Assembly: GCA_019359375.1 (NCBI GenBank)
Contig: JAHHHL010000058.1
Span: 1-35,551, forward strand
Length of the DNA: 35,551 nucleotides
Origin: Lyngbya sp. HA4199-MV5
GTDB taxonomy: Bacteria; Cyanobacteriota; Cyanobacteriia; Leptolyngbyales; Leptolyngbyaceae
Reading direction: 5' to 3'
Shown: positions 1-8,132 of the stretch, piece after piece
Position numbering within the stretch: the first letter of the stretch is position 1
Layout of the letters: every line of letters begins with the position of its first letter
Notes under the pieces: generated by a model
Told to the model about the DNA's origin: nothing
Database searches by the model: none
Seen by the model: the letters and a program-made list of their open reading frames with translations, nothing else
Made by a program: the position numbers and the translations under genes

Positions 1-111
1 GGCAGTTTGGCGATGAAACGCTATCGAGCAGGCTTAGACGACCAGTTTATGCTGCAAATTCTCAAAGCTAACATCCCGCTGTTTGATGCAGATTCTCACT
101 CAAGTTTTTGA
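1..111 (+). CDS. C-terminal end of an unidentified protein (partial)
   Basis: Frame 1 is open from the first base to a TGA at 109-111 and gives 36 residues, ending in DADSHSSF. The gene begins outside the window. The visible tail is too short to assign a family. It converges on the GH15 gene, with only 14 bp between the two stop codons. That it is coding is inferred from the open frame and the tight convergent spacing. Confidence 0.45.
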   Translation, partial: GSLAMKRYRAGLDDQFMLQILKANIPLFDADSHSSF

Positions 112-125
112 TGCGTTTACCCTGA

Positions 126-1856
126 TCAATTGTCTTGTTCAAGCAACGCTTTGAGATCGATTACAGTGCCAATAAAGGCTGCATGAACAAAGGTCTGCGG
201 AAAGTTACCCAGCATTTGCCCCGTTTGAGGGTCGGCTTCTTCAGCAAAGAGTCCCAGATCGTTTGCAAACTCTAGCGCCGCATCCAGAATGGCATACACT
301 CGTTGGAGATCGCCACGCATCACCCAATACTGGGCAACCCAAAAGGTTCCGGCGAGAAAAGCACCTTCTTGACGAGAATCAAACTCTTCAAGATGGCGAC
401 GATACAGATTTTTCTCTGCGTAATTGCAGTCTAAATGTGCGATCGTTGCCAACATTTCTGGTGTATCAGGAGCCGTGTAGCCCCAAACTGGAAACAAGGC
501 TGCGGAGACATCAACCGCTTCACCCCCTGCCACCGCTGCATACGCGCCCTGTGAGTTGAGGCATTTCTGCGCCACAAATTCACGAATTGAGTGAGCGGCA
601 CTTTTCCAACGTTGGGCTTGAGCAGCTGTTTGAGCATATTCAGCAATGTATTCCAAACCGCAAGCTACAACCACTTTACTGGATGTGTACTGGCGTTCCT
701 CCTGTTCTTCCCACAGCCCATGATCGGGTTGATGCCAATGATCTGCTAAAAAATCAGCGAGGGATTCAATCAATCCCCAATGCTCACGCGTGTCGAAGTA
801 GGTATAAATCAATTTTGCGGCTAAGAGAACATTGCCATAAGCATCGAGCTGAAGTTGTTTGCCAGCACTATTGCCGATCGCCACAGGCTGACTGCCACAG
901 TAACCTGTCAGAGCGAGCGGTTCTTCCGCATTGATCGGCTGACCATAAATGCTAGAAAAGGGATAAAGAGGAAGCGCTCCATCACGATCGTACTTACAGA
1001 TAAATTCGAGGAAGCGCCGTTCCTCTTGACCATCACTTCCTGCACGCGTGAGCGCACTGACAATCATGCCCGCATCTCGTAGCCAAACATAGCGATAATC
1101 ATAGTTTCGCTGACCGCCGATCACTTCTGGTAAGCCGATCGTGAGCGCAGCAATCACTCCACCCGTTTCCTCAAAGGTGAGTAGCCGTAACACACGGATT
1201 GAAGCGGCGACTTGGCGTTCATAAGGTCCGTGATATATGGCATGGGAAGCAATTTGTCGCCAACGCTCCAATGTGGTTTTAAGCCAGACATCAGGTGCGA
1301 TCGCCGCTGCGAAAGGTTCATCCAACAGAACTGCCCAACCAGATTCGCCTGTGGGAATAGTGAACTCAACGTGATGCCCAACGATCGTCAGCGGATGAGA
1401 TGCATAGAGATAGTGCTGATCAATTTGAACCGCTTGCTGCTGAACACTCGCTTGTTTGTGAACAGTCAATTGAGGTAAGCAGCGAGCATAGTTCGGCGCT
1501 GCTTTCACTGTCACGGTAAGTGGTTCAGGCACGATTGAGAATTGGCGACAGATGCCATGCGGCACATTCTCACCGATCGGCATCCAATCTGTCACCTGTA
1601 GATCACCTGCTGGTGTACGAAGGGTCGTTTCCAGCACGCCGCTATCCTCCAGGTAATGACGTGCCACACATTCAACCTGTGACAGTTGCAACGCCCATTC
1701 ACCACCCTGTGGATCAAGCAGAGCGGCAAAAAGGGACGGGGCATCAAATTGTCCTGGGCAGTACCAGACGATCGATCCAGTCTTTGTTACTAAAGCAGCA
1801 GTCCGACGATCGCCAATGATGGCTAAAGCTCGGATTTCAAGAGAGTCATCTACCAT
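126..1856 (-). CDS. Glycoside hydrolase family 15 protein (glucoamylase/trehalase-like)
   Basis: 576 residues, the usual size for bacterial GH15 (alpha,alpha-barrel) enzymes, which hydrolyse alpha-glucosidic bonds in maltooligosaccharides, dextrins or trehalose with inversion. Seen: an N-terminal region beginning IRALAIIGDRRTAALV, typical of the beta-sandwich before the catalytic barrel; the barrel motif NYDYRYVWLRDA near residues 252-263; GLWEEQ near 381-386, where GH15 places the general acid glutamate; and EEADPQTGQMLGNFPQTF near 540-556, which carries the likely catalytic base. No signal peptide is visible, so it is probably cytosolic and could act on glycogen-derived oligosaccharides or trehalose. 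The start is the ATG at 1856; a TTG lies immediately upstream in frame, and no clear ribosome binding site separates them. Family assignment is firm; the substrate is not determined. Confidence 0.9.
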   Translation of the reverse strand: MVDDSLEIRALAIIGDRRTAALVTKTGSIVWYCPGQFDAPSLFAALLDPQGGEWALQLSQVECVARHYLEDSGVLETTLRTPAGDLQVTDWMPIGENVPHGICRQFSIVPEPLTVTVKAAPNYARCLPQLTVHKQASVQQQAVQIDQHYLYASHPLTIVGHHVEFTIPTGESGWAVLLDEPFAAAIAPDVWLKTTLERWRQIASHAIYHGPYERQVAASIRVLRLLTFEETGGVIAALTIGLPEVIGGQRNYDYRYVWLRDAGMIVSALTRAGSDGQEERRFLEFICKYDRDGALPLYPFSSIYGQPINAEEPLALTGYCGSQPVAIGNSAGKQLQLDAYGNVLLAAKLIYTYFDTREHWGLIESLADFLADHWHQPDHGLWEEQEERQYTSSKVVVACGLEYIAEYAQTAAQAQRWKSAAHSIREFVAQKCLNSQGAYAAVAGGEAVDVSAALFPVWGYTAPDTPEMLATIAHLDCNYAEKNLYRRHLEEFDSRQEGAFLAGTFWVAQYWVMRGDLQRVYAILDAALEFANDLGLFAEEADPQTGQMLGNFPQTFVHAAFIGTVIDLKALLEQDN

Positions 1857-2349
1857 CAAGCACTCTGACCCAGATGTTTCATCGGTGTACCAGCCATAGA
1901 TTGCCCTGCTTCTTTAACCAGTTTCTGTGCCTGTTCCTACGCTTGACCAGCTTTCGAGATCAGCAATTGCTCTATTTACACCTTCATGAGCAATCTCTCT
2001 TTTTATACCAATTTATTTGGAGGATGCGACAGATTTAAACGGGTAAAAGGCGAAGGGGTAAAGGGCAAAGGAGCTATGAGTACGACCTTTCCCCTTTTTT
2101 CCTTTCCCCTTGCCCCCAATTGATCTGCCACTTTTTCAAATAAAATTGCTCTGAAAATGCGGTTGTTCACACCCTATACCCCACACCCCACACCCTTTTC
2201 ATTCCTTGGGGTGCTAAAGCTTAGCATGGACGATTGGTATTGGAATTCACCTGTTTATCCTAAAAAGGATGCAGCGATTTCCCATCTTACTTTTGAAGGA
2301 CGCTGAGGCTTGCCTATGGTAATTTGATGGTTTTCCGCCACCCCTGATC
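1857..2349. other. Gene-free stretch between GH15 and modBC
   Basis: I see no convincing gene in these 493 bp. Around 2041-2118 lies purine-rich low-complexity DNA (variants of AAAGGGG) followed by its pyrimidine-rich counterpart, which could fold into an imperfect hairpin. From 2123 to 2243 there is a dispersed repeat described separately. The octamer ATACCAAT at about 2007 and ATTGGTAT near 2234-2241 could mark the ends of a larger non-autonomous element of about 235 bp; that is inference. Confidence 0.5.
2123..2243 (-). repeat. Dispersed repeat, left copy (about 121 bp)
   Basis: This segment matches 35301-35421 in inverted orientation. In the core from the GCTCTGAAAATGCGG motif to ATTGGTAT I count about 10 mismatches and two single-base gaps over 96 bp, roughly 87% identity. 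The match weakens but continues to a shared ATCTGC at the outer edge. It contains several CCCCACACC-type runs and no reading frame. It looks like a non-autonomous dispersed repeat. Confidence 0.75.
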
Positions 2350-4206
2350 TTACGCACTTAACAGAAGAAGCCGTAGCGGATTGAAATGAACGAACCAGGG
2401 CAGTGGTTTCTGCTTCAGCGTCTCCCACGTTTCCTTAAAGACTTCTACCTGCACATGATAGTCCTGGGGATGATCGGGTTGGGTCTTGAATTTGAGAAAT
2501 ACCGTCATGCGATGCGGCGTTTCGCTGGTGGAAACGAGCCAGCATGGAAAGGTGTTGGTCTGATTGAGAGTGTCAACAAACCGGATGTGATGAGCACGAA
2601 TTCCCACATAGGTGAGACGATCGGGCAGAGGCTCCACTATCTGCACGGACAAACCCCAATCGGCTGCAAGAATGGTTTGCGCTGCGATCGGTGCTGCCGT
2701 AGAGAAGTTCTTACATCCAGTAAGCTGAGCTACACCCAATCGTTCCGGTCGTTCAAAAATAGTGTCCTTAGAACCATACGCCAGCACATGCCCCTGCTCT
2801 AGCACCAGCAGATCCTCACAGACCCGGTAAGCTTCTTCTAAATTGTGAGTCACCAAAAGGCTTACCCCGTTAAAACTTTGCAGGCGGGTGATCAACGCCT
2901 GTTCCATTTGACTTCGCAGGTGGGTGTCTAGCGCCGAAAAAGGTTCATCGAGCAGGAGTACCTCTGGTTCACTTGCCAGTGCGCGTGCCAAGGCAACCCG
3001 TTGTTGCTGCCCACCCGAAAGCTGGCTGGGATAGCGATCGCCATAGCCCTGTAGCTGCACCGCTGCCAGTTGAACCTCTACACGCTGTCGGGTTTCGCTG
3101 GCAGAAAGGGCGTTGGGCAACCCAAACGCAATATTTTTTGCCACGGTCATGTGGGGAAACAGGGCGTAATTTTGCACCAAAACCCCAATGCGACGATCGC
3201 GGCTGGGCACGTTAATCCCTTTTTTTGCATCAAATAGCACTCGCCCATTTAAAACAATTTGCCCGTTCGTTGGGCGTTCCATCCCTGCCAGACACCGCAG
3301 CAGCATACTTTTGCCTGCCCCTGATCCCCCCAAGATCCCCAAGGTGGATTCGGTGACGGTAAAGGTTAAATCCAGATCAAAATTGGCAAGTCGCTTCTGT
3401 AGATTAACAACTAAGCCGGAAAGCCCATTGTGTTTAGGTTTAGACGGGCTGAGGGGCGCGATCGAACTAGGCACGGCAACGAGACGAGCGATCGCTGAAA
3501 GTCCCGATGGGGCAAACGTAACCCGTCGCTTTTTTTGCTGTTCCTGCCAAAAATTGACACTAAAAAGACCTGATAGTGAAATGAGCATAATCACGATCGC
3601 CCAAAACCAGGCTTCACTCATCGCACCCGCTTCCACCGCAAAGTAGATTGCCATTGGAATAGTTTGCGTTTGACCAGGAATATTACCCGCCAGCATTAAT
3701 GTGGCACCAAATTCACCCAGGGCACGAGCAAAGGCAAGAACGGCTCCTGCAATGACTCCAGGCAGTGCCAGCGGCAGCATCACGCGACGAAAGACTGTCC
3801 ATTCTGAAGCTCCTAAGGTGCGGGCAACGGCGAGAAGATTGCCATCAATTTGCTCAAACGCTCCCAATGCCGTGCGATACATCAAGGGAAAGGACACGAC
3901 TGTTGCCGTAATCGCGGCTCCGTACCAGGTAAAAACGACGCTGAAATCGACCGACATCAGCAGTTGCCCAGCGAATCCATTTTTGCCAAACAGCAGCAGC
4001 AGCAGGAAGCCTACCACAGTGGGCGGCAGAATCAATGGCGAGACAAAAAGCCCCTCCAGCAACGATCGCCCTTTTCCCCGATAGCCCAACATCCAGTAAG
4101 CAACAGCGATACCGACAAAAAAGGTAACCACCGTTGCTAATAGCGCTACTTTGAGCGAAATCCAGAGCGGCGATAGATCGGGTGGTAGGGCGATCGCATC
4201 ATTCAT
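2350..4206 (-). CDS. modBC: Fused molybdate ABC transporter permease and ATPase (ModB-ModC)
   Basis: 618 residues joining two normally separate subunits. Residues about 15-220 are a five-to-six-helix ModB permease, with the EAA-type loop and [17 protein letters not shown] near 162-178. After a linker of about 50 residues comes ModC: Walker A GGSGAGKS at 293-300, signature LSGGQ at 396-400, Walker B EVLLLDEP at 415-422. The last ~110 residues replace a classical Mop pair with a TOBE-like tail. It imports molybdate (or tungstate) across the inner membrane using ATP, receiving substrate from ModA. The gene begins 13 bp after modA ends, with GAGG just upstream of the ATG, so the two form one operon. 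ModBC fusions are known in cyanobacteria. I see no defect. Confidence 0.95.
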   Translation of the reverse strand: MNDAIALPPDLSPLWISLKVALLATVVTFFVGIAVAYWMLGYRGKGRSLLEGLFVSPLILPPTVVGFLLLLLFGKNGFAGQLLMSVDFSVVFTWYGAAITATVVSFPLMYRTALGAFEQIDGNLLAVARTLGASEWTVFRRVMLPLALPGVIAGAVLAFARALGEFGATLMLAGNIPGQTQTIPMAIYFAVEAGAMSEAWFWAIVIMLISLSGLFSVNFWQEQQKKRRVTFAPSGLSAIARLVAVPSSIAPLSPSKPKHNGLSGLVVNLQKRLANFDLDLTFTVTESTLGILGGSGAGKSMLLRCLAGMERPTNGQIVLNGRVLFDAKKGINVPSRDRRIGVLVQNYALFPHMTVAKNIAFGLPNALSASETRQRVEVQLAAVQLQGYGDRYPSQLSGGQQQRVALARALASEPEVLLLDEPFSALDTHLRSQMEQALITRLQSFNGVSLLVTHNLEEAYRVCEDLLVLEQGHVLAYGSKDTIFERPERLGVAQLTGCKNFSTAAPIAAQTILAADWGLSVQIVEPLPDRLTYVGIRAHHIRFVDTLNQTNTFPCWLVSTSETPHRMTVFLKFKTQPDHPQDYHVQVEVFKETWETLKQKPLPWFVHFNPLRLLLLSA

Positions 4207-4219
4207 GCCTCATCCCCCT

Positions 4220-5011
4220 CTACTTGGGCACAATAAACCCATACTGCTGCAAAATCCGTTTCGCCTCACGACTGGAGAGATATTGCACAAATGCTTTAGC
4301 CGCAGCGGTGTTTTTGCTGCTTTTGAGCGCTGCCATTGGGTAGACGATCGGCGAATGGTATGAATCAGCCGCAACCGCGACAATTTTCACCTTGTTAGAA
4401 ATCTTGGCATCCGTAAGGTAAACCAGCCCCGCATCGGCATTACCGCTTTCCACCACTGACAGTACTTGCCGCACGTTATTCGCATAAACCAGCTTGGGCT
4501 TCACGGCATCTGTCAGGTTCAGCTTTTGTAGAACCTCCGCTGCATACTGCCCTGCTGGAACGCTACGCGGTTCACCCACAGCAATTCGTTTGACCTCTGG
4601 CTGCTGCAAACTATTGAAGCTGGTTACGCCTTTAGAATTTTTAGGCACAATTAAGACCAACTTATTATTTGCCAGGTTGCTACGAGTGCCGGGTGCTAAG
4701 GCTCCCTTTTGATCCAGTGCATCCATTTGACGCTTGGCGGCAGAAATAAACACATCGGCTGGTGCGCCCTGTTCAATCTGCTGAAGCAACGCACCCGATG
4801 CCCCAAAATTAAATGTCAGGCTTACATCAGCGTGGCTCTTTTGATACAGCGGCTTTATGGTTTCCATTACGTCCTTGAGGCTGGCAGCCGCCGATACCAG
4901 TAGTTTAGTATTGGCTTGAGCTGGCTCAGGGTTAATCAGCCGTAGACCAAGCACCAGAAAAAAACTGGTTAATGTTACACCTAGAAAAAGCAAAACCTGT
5001 TTACGTCTCAT
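4220..5011 (-). CDS. modA: Periplasmic molybdate-binding protein
   Basis: 263 residues from the ATG at 5011. This start was chosen because MRRKQVLLFLGVTLTSFFLV gives a proper signal peptide; a longer frame to 5083 would add 24 residues of non-signal sequence and run into the palindromic operator region. The mature part shows the ModA hallmarks LLVSAAASLKDVM, FNFGASGALLQQIEQGAPAD and DVFISAA, which line the oxyanion-binding cleft, and ends with the FVQYLSSREAKRILQQYGF motif of the family. It captures molybdate in the periplasm and delivers it to ModBC, encoded directly downstream. Transcription probably starts in the 5012-5099 gap, facing away from the RHH-Mop gene. Confidence 0.95.
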   Translation of the reverse strand: MRRKQVLLFLGVTLTSFFLVLGLRLINPEPAQANTKLLVSAAASLKDVMETIKPLYQKSHADVSLTFNFGASGALLQQIEQGAPADVFISAAKRQMDALDQKGALAPGTRSNLANNKLVLIVPKNSKGVTSFNSLQQPEVKRIAVGEPRSVPAGQYAAEVLQKLNLTDAVKPKLVYANNVRQVLSVVESGNADAGLVYLTDAKISNKVKIVAVAADSYHSPIVYPMAALKSSKNTAAAKAFVQYLSSREAKRILQQYGFIVPK

Positions 5012-5047
5012 ACAAGTATCACCAAACGAAAAGCTTAATGGCTGAAG

Positions 5048-5092
5048 TTGGTATGATTCTACCAATTTAACGAGTTTTTCCAACTTAGTTGG
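5048..5092. promoter_or_regulatory. Candidate operator between modA and the RHH-Mop gene
   Basis: The divergent gap holds a perfect inverted repeat TTGGTA-6 bp-TACCAA (5048-5065) and, 14 bp on, CCAAC-TTA-GTTGG (5080-5092), itself followed by TAA so that TTGGTA appears a third time. The second palindrome ends 7 bp before the ATG at 5100. Repeated short half-sites spaced like this suit a ribbon-helix-helix dimer or tetramer. Binding here could repress both the molybdate transporter and the regulator itself. The repeats are seen; their role is inference. Confidence 0.5.
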
Positions 5093-5099
5093 TAATAAA

Positions 5100-5528
5100 A
5101 TGCCCAGAAAAGACCAGGGATGGATTACATTTCAGACTTCTGAAGAGGAACGCCAACTGCTGGAGGCGATTTGTCAGCAGTCTCAGCGCACGAAAACAGA
5201 AGTCCTGCGAGAGATGTTGCGAGGGTTGAAGGATGCCACCCCAGATCCAACAGAAAACCCTGCTAACGTGCCACCATCAGGCACTCGTGAGCCGCCTGGA
5301 TTTCCGCCCAAGAGACCGTTTAAAGTTAGCTCTCGCAACGTGTTAGAGGGCAGGGTTACGCACATGATCAAAGGCTCGGTCAATACAGAAGTGACGTTAG
5401 AAATTGTGCATGTAGTCGAACTCACGTCTATCATCACAACCACATCGGCTGAGACGTTGGAGTTGGCAGAAGGTAAAGTCGCTTACGCGGTCATTAAATC
5501 CAACGATGTGGTGATTGCGATCGAATAG
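5100..5528 (+). CDS. RHH-Mop (TOBE) protein, likely molybdate-responsive regulator
   Basis: 142 residues in two parts. Residues 1-45 (MPRKDQGWITFQTSEEE, then LLEAICQQSQRTKTEVLREM) have the short strand followed by two helices of a ribbon-helix-helix DNA-binding domain. After a proline-rich linker (about 48-72), residues 74-142 are a single Mop/TOBE domain: SSRNVLEGRVTHMIKGSVNTE, then VTLEI, ELTSIITTTSAETLEL and AYAVIKSNDVVIAIE, as in the molybdate-binding Mop domains of ModE and ModC. Known ModE proteins use a winged helix instead. The gene is divergent from modA and its start abuts a palindromic region, so autoregulation and control of modA-modBC by molybdate are inferred. It could instead be a molybdate store, as single Mop proteins are, but the RHH domain argues against that. 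Confidence 0.8.
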   Translation: MPRKDQGWITFQTSEEERQLLEAICQQSQRTKTEVLREMLRGLKDATPDPTENPANVPPSGTREPPGFPPKRPFKVSSRNVLEGRVTHMIKGSVNTEVTLEIVHVVELTSIITTTSAETLELAEGKVAYAVIKSNDVVIAIE

Positions 5529-5701
5529 TGCGATCGCCACAATGCCATCTACCCGCAATTGGCATTTTCTGATCCATCGGATCGCAGCTCATCGTCAGAA
5601 TTTAACCAAAAGCGTTCAGTTTGATAGAGGTAAATCATTTAACTATTCACTAACACAGACTCAAGAACGGGTTTGTGACATTCGTTTTAACCTCCTGATG
5701 T

Positions 5702-6916
5702 ATGAAAATTCTGATTCTTAATGCAGGTTCCAGTAGCCAGAAAAGCTGTCTTTATGAGGTGGGCGATCGCTTACCAGAATTGCCTCCTGAGCCACTGTGG
5801 GACGCAACGGTTGACTGGACTCATCACCAAGGAACTGCCGAAATTAAGGTTAAAACGGCGGATGGGGCGGTGATAGAAGAAAGATTGCCCGCCCAGCAGC
5901 GCTCAGAGGTGATGGTTCACATGCTTGAAACCCTCTGGACTGGAAAAACCAGTGTGATTGATCACCCGTCTGCGATCGATGTGGTGGGGCATCGCGTGGT
6001 ACATGGCGGACAGGAGTATCGGGAGAGCGTGCGAGTGACTGCTGAGGTGAAAGCCACGATCGACCGTTTAGCGGTTCTTGCGCCCGTTCATAATCCCGCT
6101 AATTTAGAAGGCATTGAGGCGATCGAACGCGCTTTTGGAACAGAGATGCCACAAATTGCAGCCTTTGATACAGCGTTCCATAGCCAGCTTCCAGACGCAG
6201 CAGCCATCTATCCAGGAACTTATCAATGGATCGATTTAGGCATTCGGCGCTATGGGTTTCACGGCATTAGCCATCAATACTGTGCCCATCGAGTCGCCCA
6301 TCTGTTGCAGCGTGATTTAAAGGATCTACGGTTGATGGTTTGTCATTTGGGCAATGGGTGTTCGCTCTCTGCCATTCAGTATGGACACAGCATTGATACC
6401 ACGATGGGCTTTACACCGCTAGAAGGATTGATGATGGGTACACGTTCTGGCTCGGTTGATCCAGGCATTCTGCTTTACCTCATGCGGCAGGAAGGTTACA
6501 CCGTCGATCGCATGGATCAGGAACTCAACAAAGCCTCTGGGTTGCTCGGCATTTCCGGCGTATCTGCCGATTTGCGTCAGGTCATGCAAGCGATCGAGGC
6601 GGGCAATGCACACGCCCAGCTTGCGTTCGATGTCTATATCCATCGCCTGCGATCGGGTATGGGTTCGATGCTTGCCAGTTTGGGGGGGGTAGATGCCATC
6701 GTATTTACTGCTGGTGTTGGCGAGAATGCTGCGATCGTGCGCTCCCTTGCCTGCGAACACTTTTGCTTTATGGGCTTAAAGCTGGATGCCAAAAAGAACG
6801 AACACCATCCCATCGATCAAGATATTGCTACAGCCGATTCCACCGTCCGTATTTTCGTGATCCACACTCAAGAAGACTGGGCGATCGCGCAAGACTGCCA
6901 CCGTCTGCTGTCCTGA
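5702..6916 (+). CDS. ackA: Acetate kinase
   Basis: 404 residues, full length for the family (about 400). It interconverts acetyl phosphate plus ADP with acetate plus ATP in the cytosol, the second step of the Pta-AckA pathway, giving ATP in dark fermentation or handling acetate. Seen: MKILILNAGSSSQK at the start (phosphate-binding loop), VVGHRVVHGG near 98-107, HNPANLEGI, AAFDTAFH, YGFHGISHQY, CHLGNGCSLSA and DTTMGFTPLEGLMMGTRSG, all acetate/sugar-kinase (ASKHA) signatures. The start at 5702 follows a TGATGT context without a strong Shine-Dalgarno. No pta gene is visible nearby. The gene is followed by a 131-bp MITE-like element 28 bp after its stop. Confidence 0.97.
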   Translation: MKILILNAGSSSQKSCLYEVGDRLPELPPEPLWDATVDWTHHQGTAEIKVKTADGAVIEERLPAQQRSEVMVHMLETLWTGKTSVIDHPSAIDVVGHRVVHGGQEYRESVRVTAEVKATIDRLAVLAPVHNPANLEGIEAIERAFGTEMPQIAAFDTAFHSQLPDAAAIYPGTYQWIDLGIRRYGFHGISHQYCAHRVAHLLQRDLKDLRLMVCHLGNGCSLSAIQYGHSIDTTMGFTPLEGLMMGTRSGSVDPGILLYLMRQEGYTVDRMDQELNKASGLLGISGVSADLRQVMQAIEAGNAHAQLAFDVYIHRLRSGMGSMLASLGGVDAIVFTAGVGENAAIVRSLACEHFCFMGLKLDAKKNEHHPIDQDIATADSTVRIFVIHTQEDWAIAQDCHRLLS

Positions 6917-6944
6917 GCAATTGCAACCGCGCCCAACGTTCAAC

Positions 6945-7075
6945 CTAGGGCGTGTCATCAATCAGCTACGAAACCTTGCAGCATCAGCAGTGTCACGCCC
7001 GTCCCAACACATCAGGCTAGGGGCTGGAACCCTTGCTGCAAGTAATGTGTAGCAGTAATTGATGACAGCCCCTAG
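6945..7075 (+). mobile_element. MITE-like element, copy 1 (131 bp)
   Basis: 131 bp bounded by CTAG on both sides. The left end reads CTAGGGCGTGTCATCAAT and the right end, read inward, CTAGGGGCTGTCATCAAT: terminal inverted repeats of about 18 bp with two differences. A second copy of the same length lies at 9372-9502 in opposite orientation, about 83% identical by my count (22 mismatches, no gaps). There is no reading frame for a transposase. CTAG at both ends fits the YTAR-type target duplication of some IS5-family elements, but I cannot name the parent. The CTAG at the right end contains the stop codon of the cadD-like gene. Confidence 0.8.
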
Positions 7076-7728
7076 AGTCCCGGCAAAAGCTGGTATGCTT
7101 CACTCTCCATCAAGATATAAATGCCTAAGCCAATGAGTACGAAAGGGACGATCACTCCACCCCAACGAGTTAAGCCCTGAGCAACCAAGGGATGTTGAGT
7201 GAGCTGGTAAGCAATGAAACACCAGAGGCTTACCATGAAAAAAAATGTGATCAGAATGACGGCTAAACCGGATGGGCTACTGCTGGCAAAAAGCGGCACA
7301 TAGATGCCAACGTTATCACCACCGTTTGCAATGGTAATGGTCGTGACTTGATAGATCGGTGGCGAAAACAGGCTGGCAAACTTGGAACGAATTGGGTGCT
7401 CCCTTTGAGGTTGGCTCCACTCATCAGAGACTGCTTGAATGTTGGGTTTACCCCTTTTCTGGTCTAGTAACTCCTTGAGTCCGATCGCAATGGGAACCAG
7501 TCCCAACAGCCCAATCCATGCTTTAGGCAACACCAAGCCACCAAAAAATCCAGGTAAACTTAGCGCAACTAAGATTGTAAAACCGATGTACTGCCCTACA
7601 AAAATATGCTTTGGGCGAAACGTCGCATTCACCTGAGCAAAAAAGAGCATCAGGATCACAATGTCATCAATATTGGTGGCAATAAAGGCTGTTACACCTG
7701 CAACAACAGCTTGTATAAACCAGTTCAT
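7072..7728 (-). CDS. CadD-family cadmium/cation resistance transporter
   Basis: 218 residues from the ATG at 7728 (MNWFIQAVVAG), preceded by AAAGGAG at a spacing of about 13 bp. A longer frame reaches 7839 but its extra 37 residues look unlike a membrane protein. Seen: ATNIDDIVILMLFF near residue 14, the acidic motif of CadD/LysE-like transporters; repeated hydrophobic helices (about five to six); and ITIANGGDNVGIYVPLF in the middle, the second conserved NGxDN motif. CadD proteins are inner-membrane cation exporters described for cadmium resistance; the substrate here is unproven. The stop codon TAG lies inside the terminal CTAG of the neighbouring MITE-like element, so the present C-terminus (LLPGL) may have been set by that insertion. 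Confidence 0.85.
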   Translation of the reverse strand: MNWFIQAVVAGVTAFIATNIDDIVILMLFFAQVNATFRPKHIFVGQYIGFTILVALSLPGFFGGLVLPKAWIGLLGLVPIAIGLKELLDQKRGKPNIQAVSDEWSQPQREHPIRSKFASLFSPPIYQVTTITIANGGDNVGIYVPLFASSSPSGLAVILITFFFMVSLWCFIAYQLTQHPLVAQGLTRWGGVIVPFVLIGLGIYILMESEAYQLLPGL

Positions 7729-8132
7729 CCCGTACTCTAAACTCCTTTCATGAAAAGCTTGGCGCTCAAAGCCTATTTTTGTTGCAGTCTGAAAAACTCT
7801 CTGATGTGGACGATCGCAACCTGTTATTAGGGTTAGCATACAGGTTCCTCATTCTTTTCTTTTAAGAGAGTGCCATCGGCTTTTGTAAAGCATAGGGATG
7901 GCAATTGCAGCGTCGGGCGATCGACGGATTCAGAAGTCAAATGAATTTGATTTACGGTGGCTGTAGCTTACTGACGTACCGAACCCCATCCTGTAAAAGA
8001 ACCTTAAAGCTTCTCCCTTAACCCTTGTGCAGCGGAGGCAGTACGGTAAAATCGGCACTGATTGAAAGTGCTTCAATTGCAACCTGATTGAAAATGGTAC
8101 CGATTGAACGATCGCGCCGATAAACTGTCCAC
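7729..8132. other. Gene-free stretch between cadD-like and acyltransferase genes
   Basis: About 400 bp between divergent genes. It must hold promoters for both directions, but I could not pick reliable -35/-10 pairs. The AAAGGAG ribosome binding site of the cadD-like gene lies near 7741-7747. I see no conserved repeat, RNA gene or small frame worth calling. Confidence 0.4.

Noticed and set aside
5100-5528. ModE or an antitoxin as identity for the small molybdate-locus protein
   Set aside because: The N-terminus is too short for the ModE winged helix; no toxin gene is adjacent and the C-terminus is clearly Mop, so neither label fits.
5515-5721. Plus-strand 68-codon frame between the RHH-Mop gene and ackA
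   Set aside because: It overlaps both neighbours, has no ribosome binding site and no composition typical of a protein.
6945-7075. A tRNA or structured small RNA from the inverted-repeat folding
   Set aside because: No acceptor stem or anticodon layout; the structure is fully explained by terminal inverted repeats.
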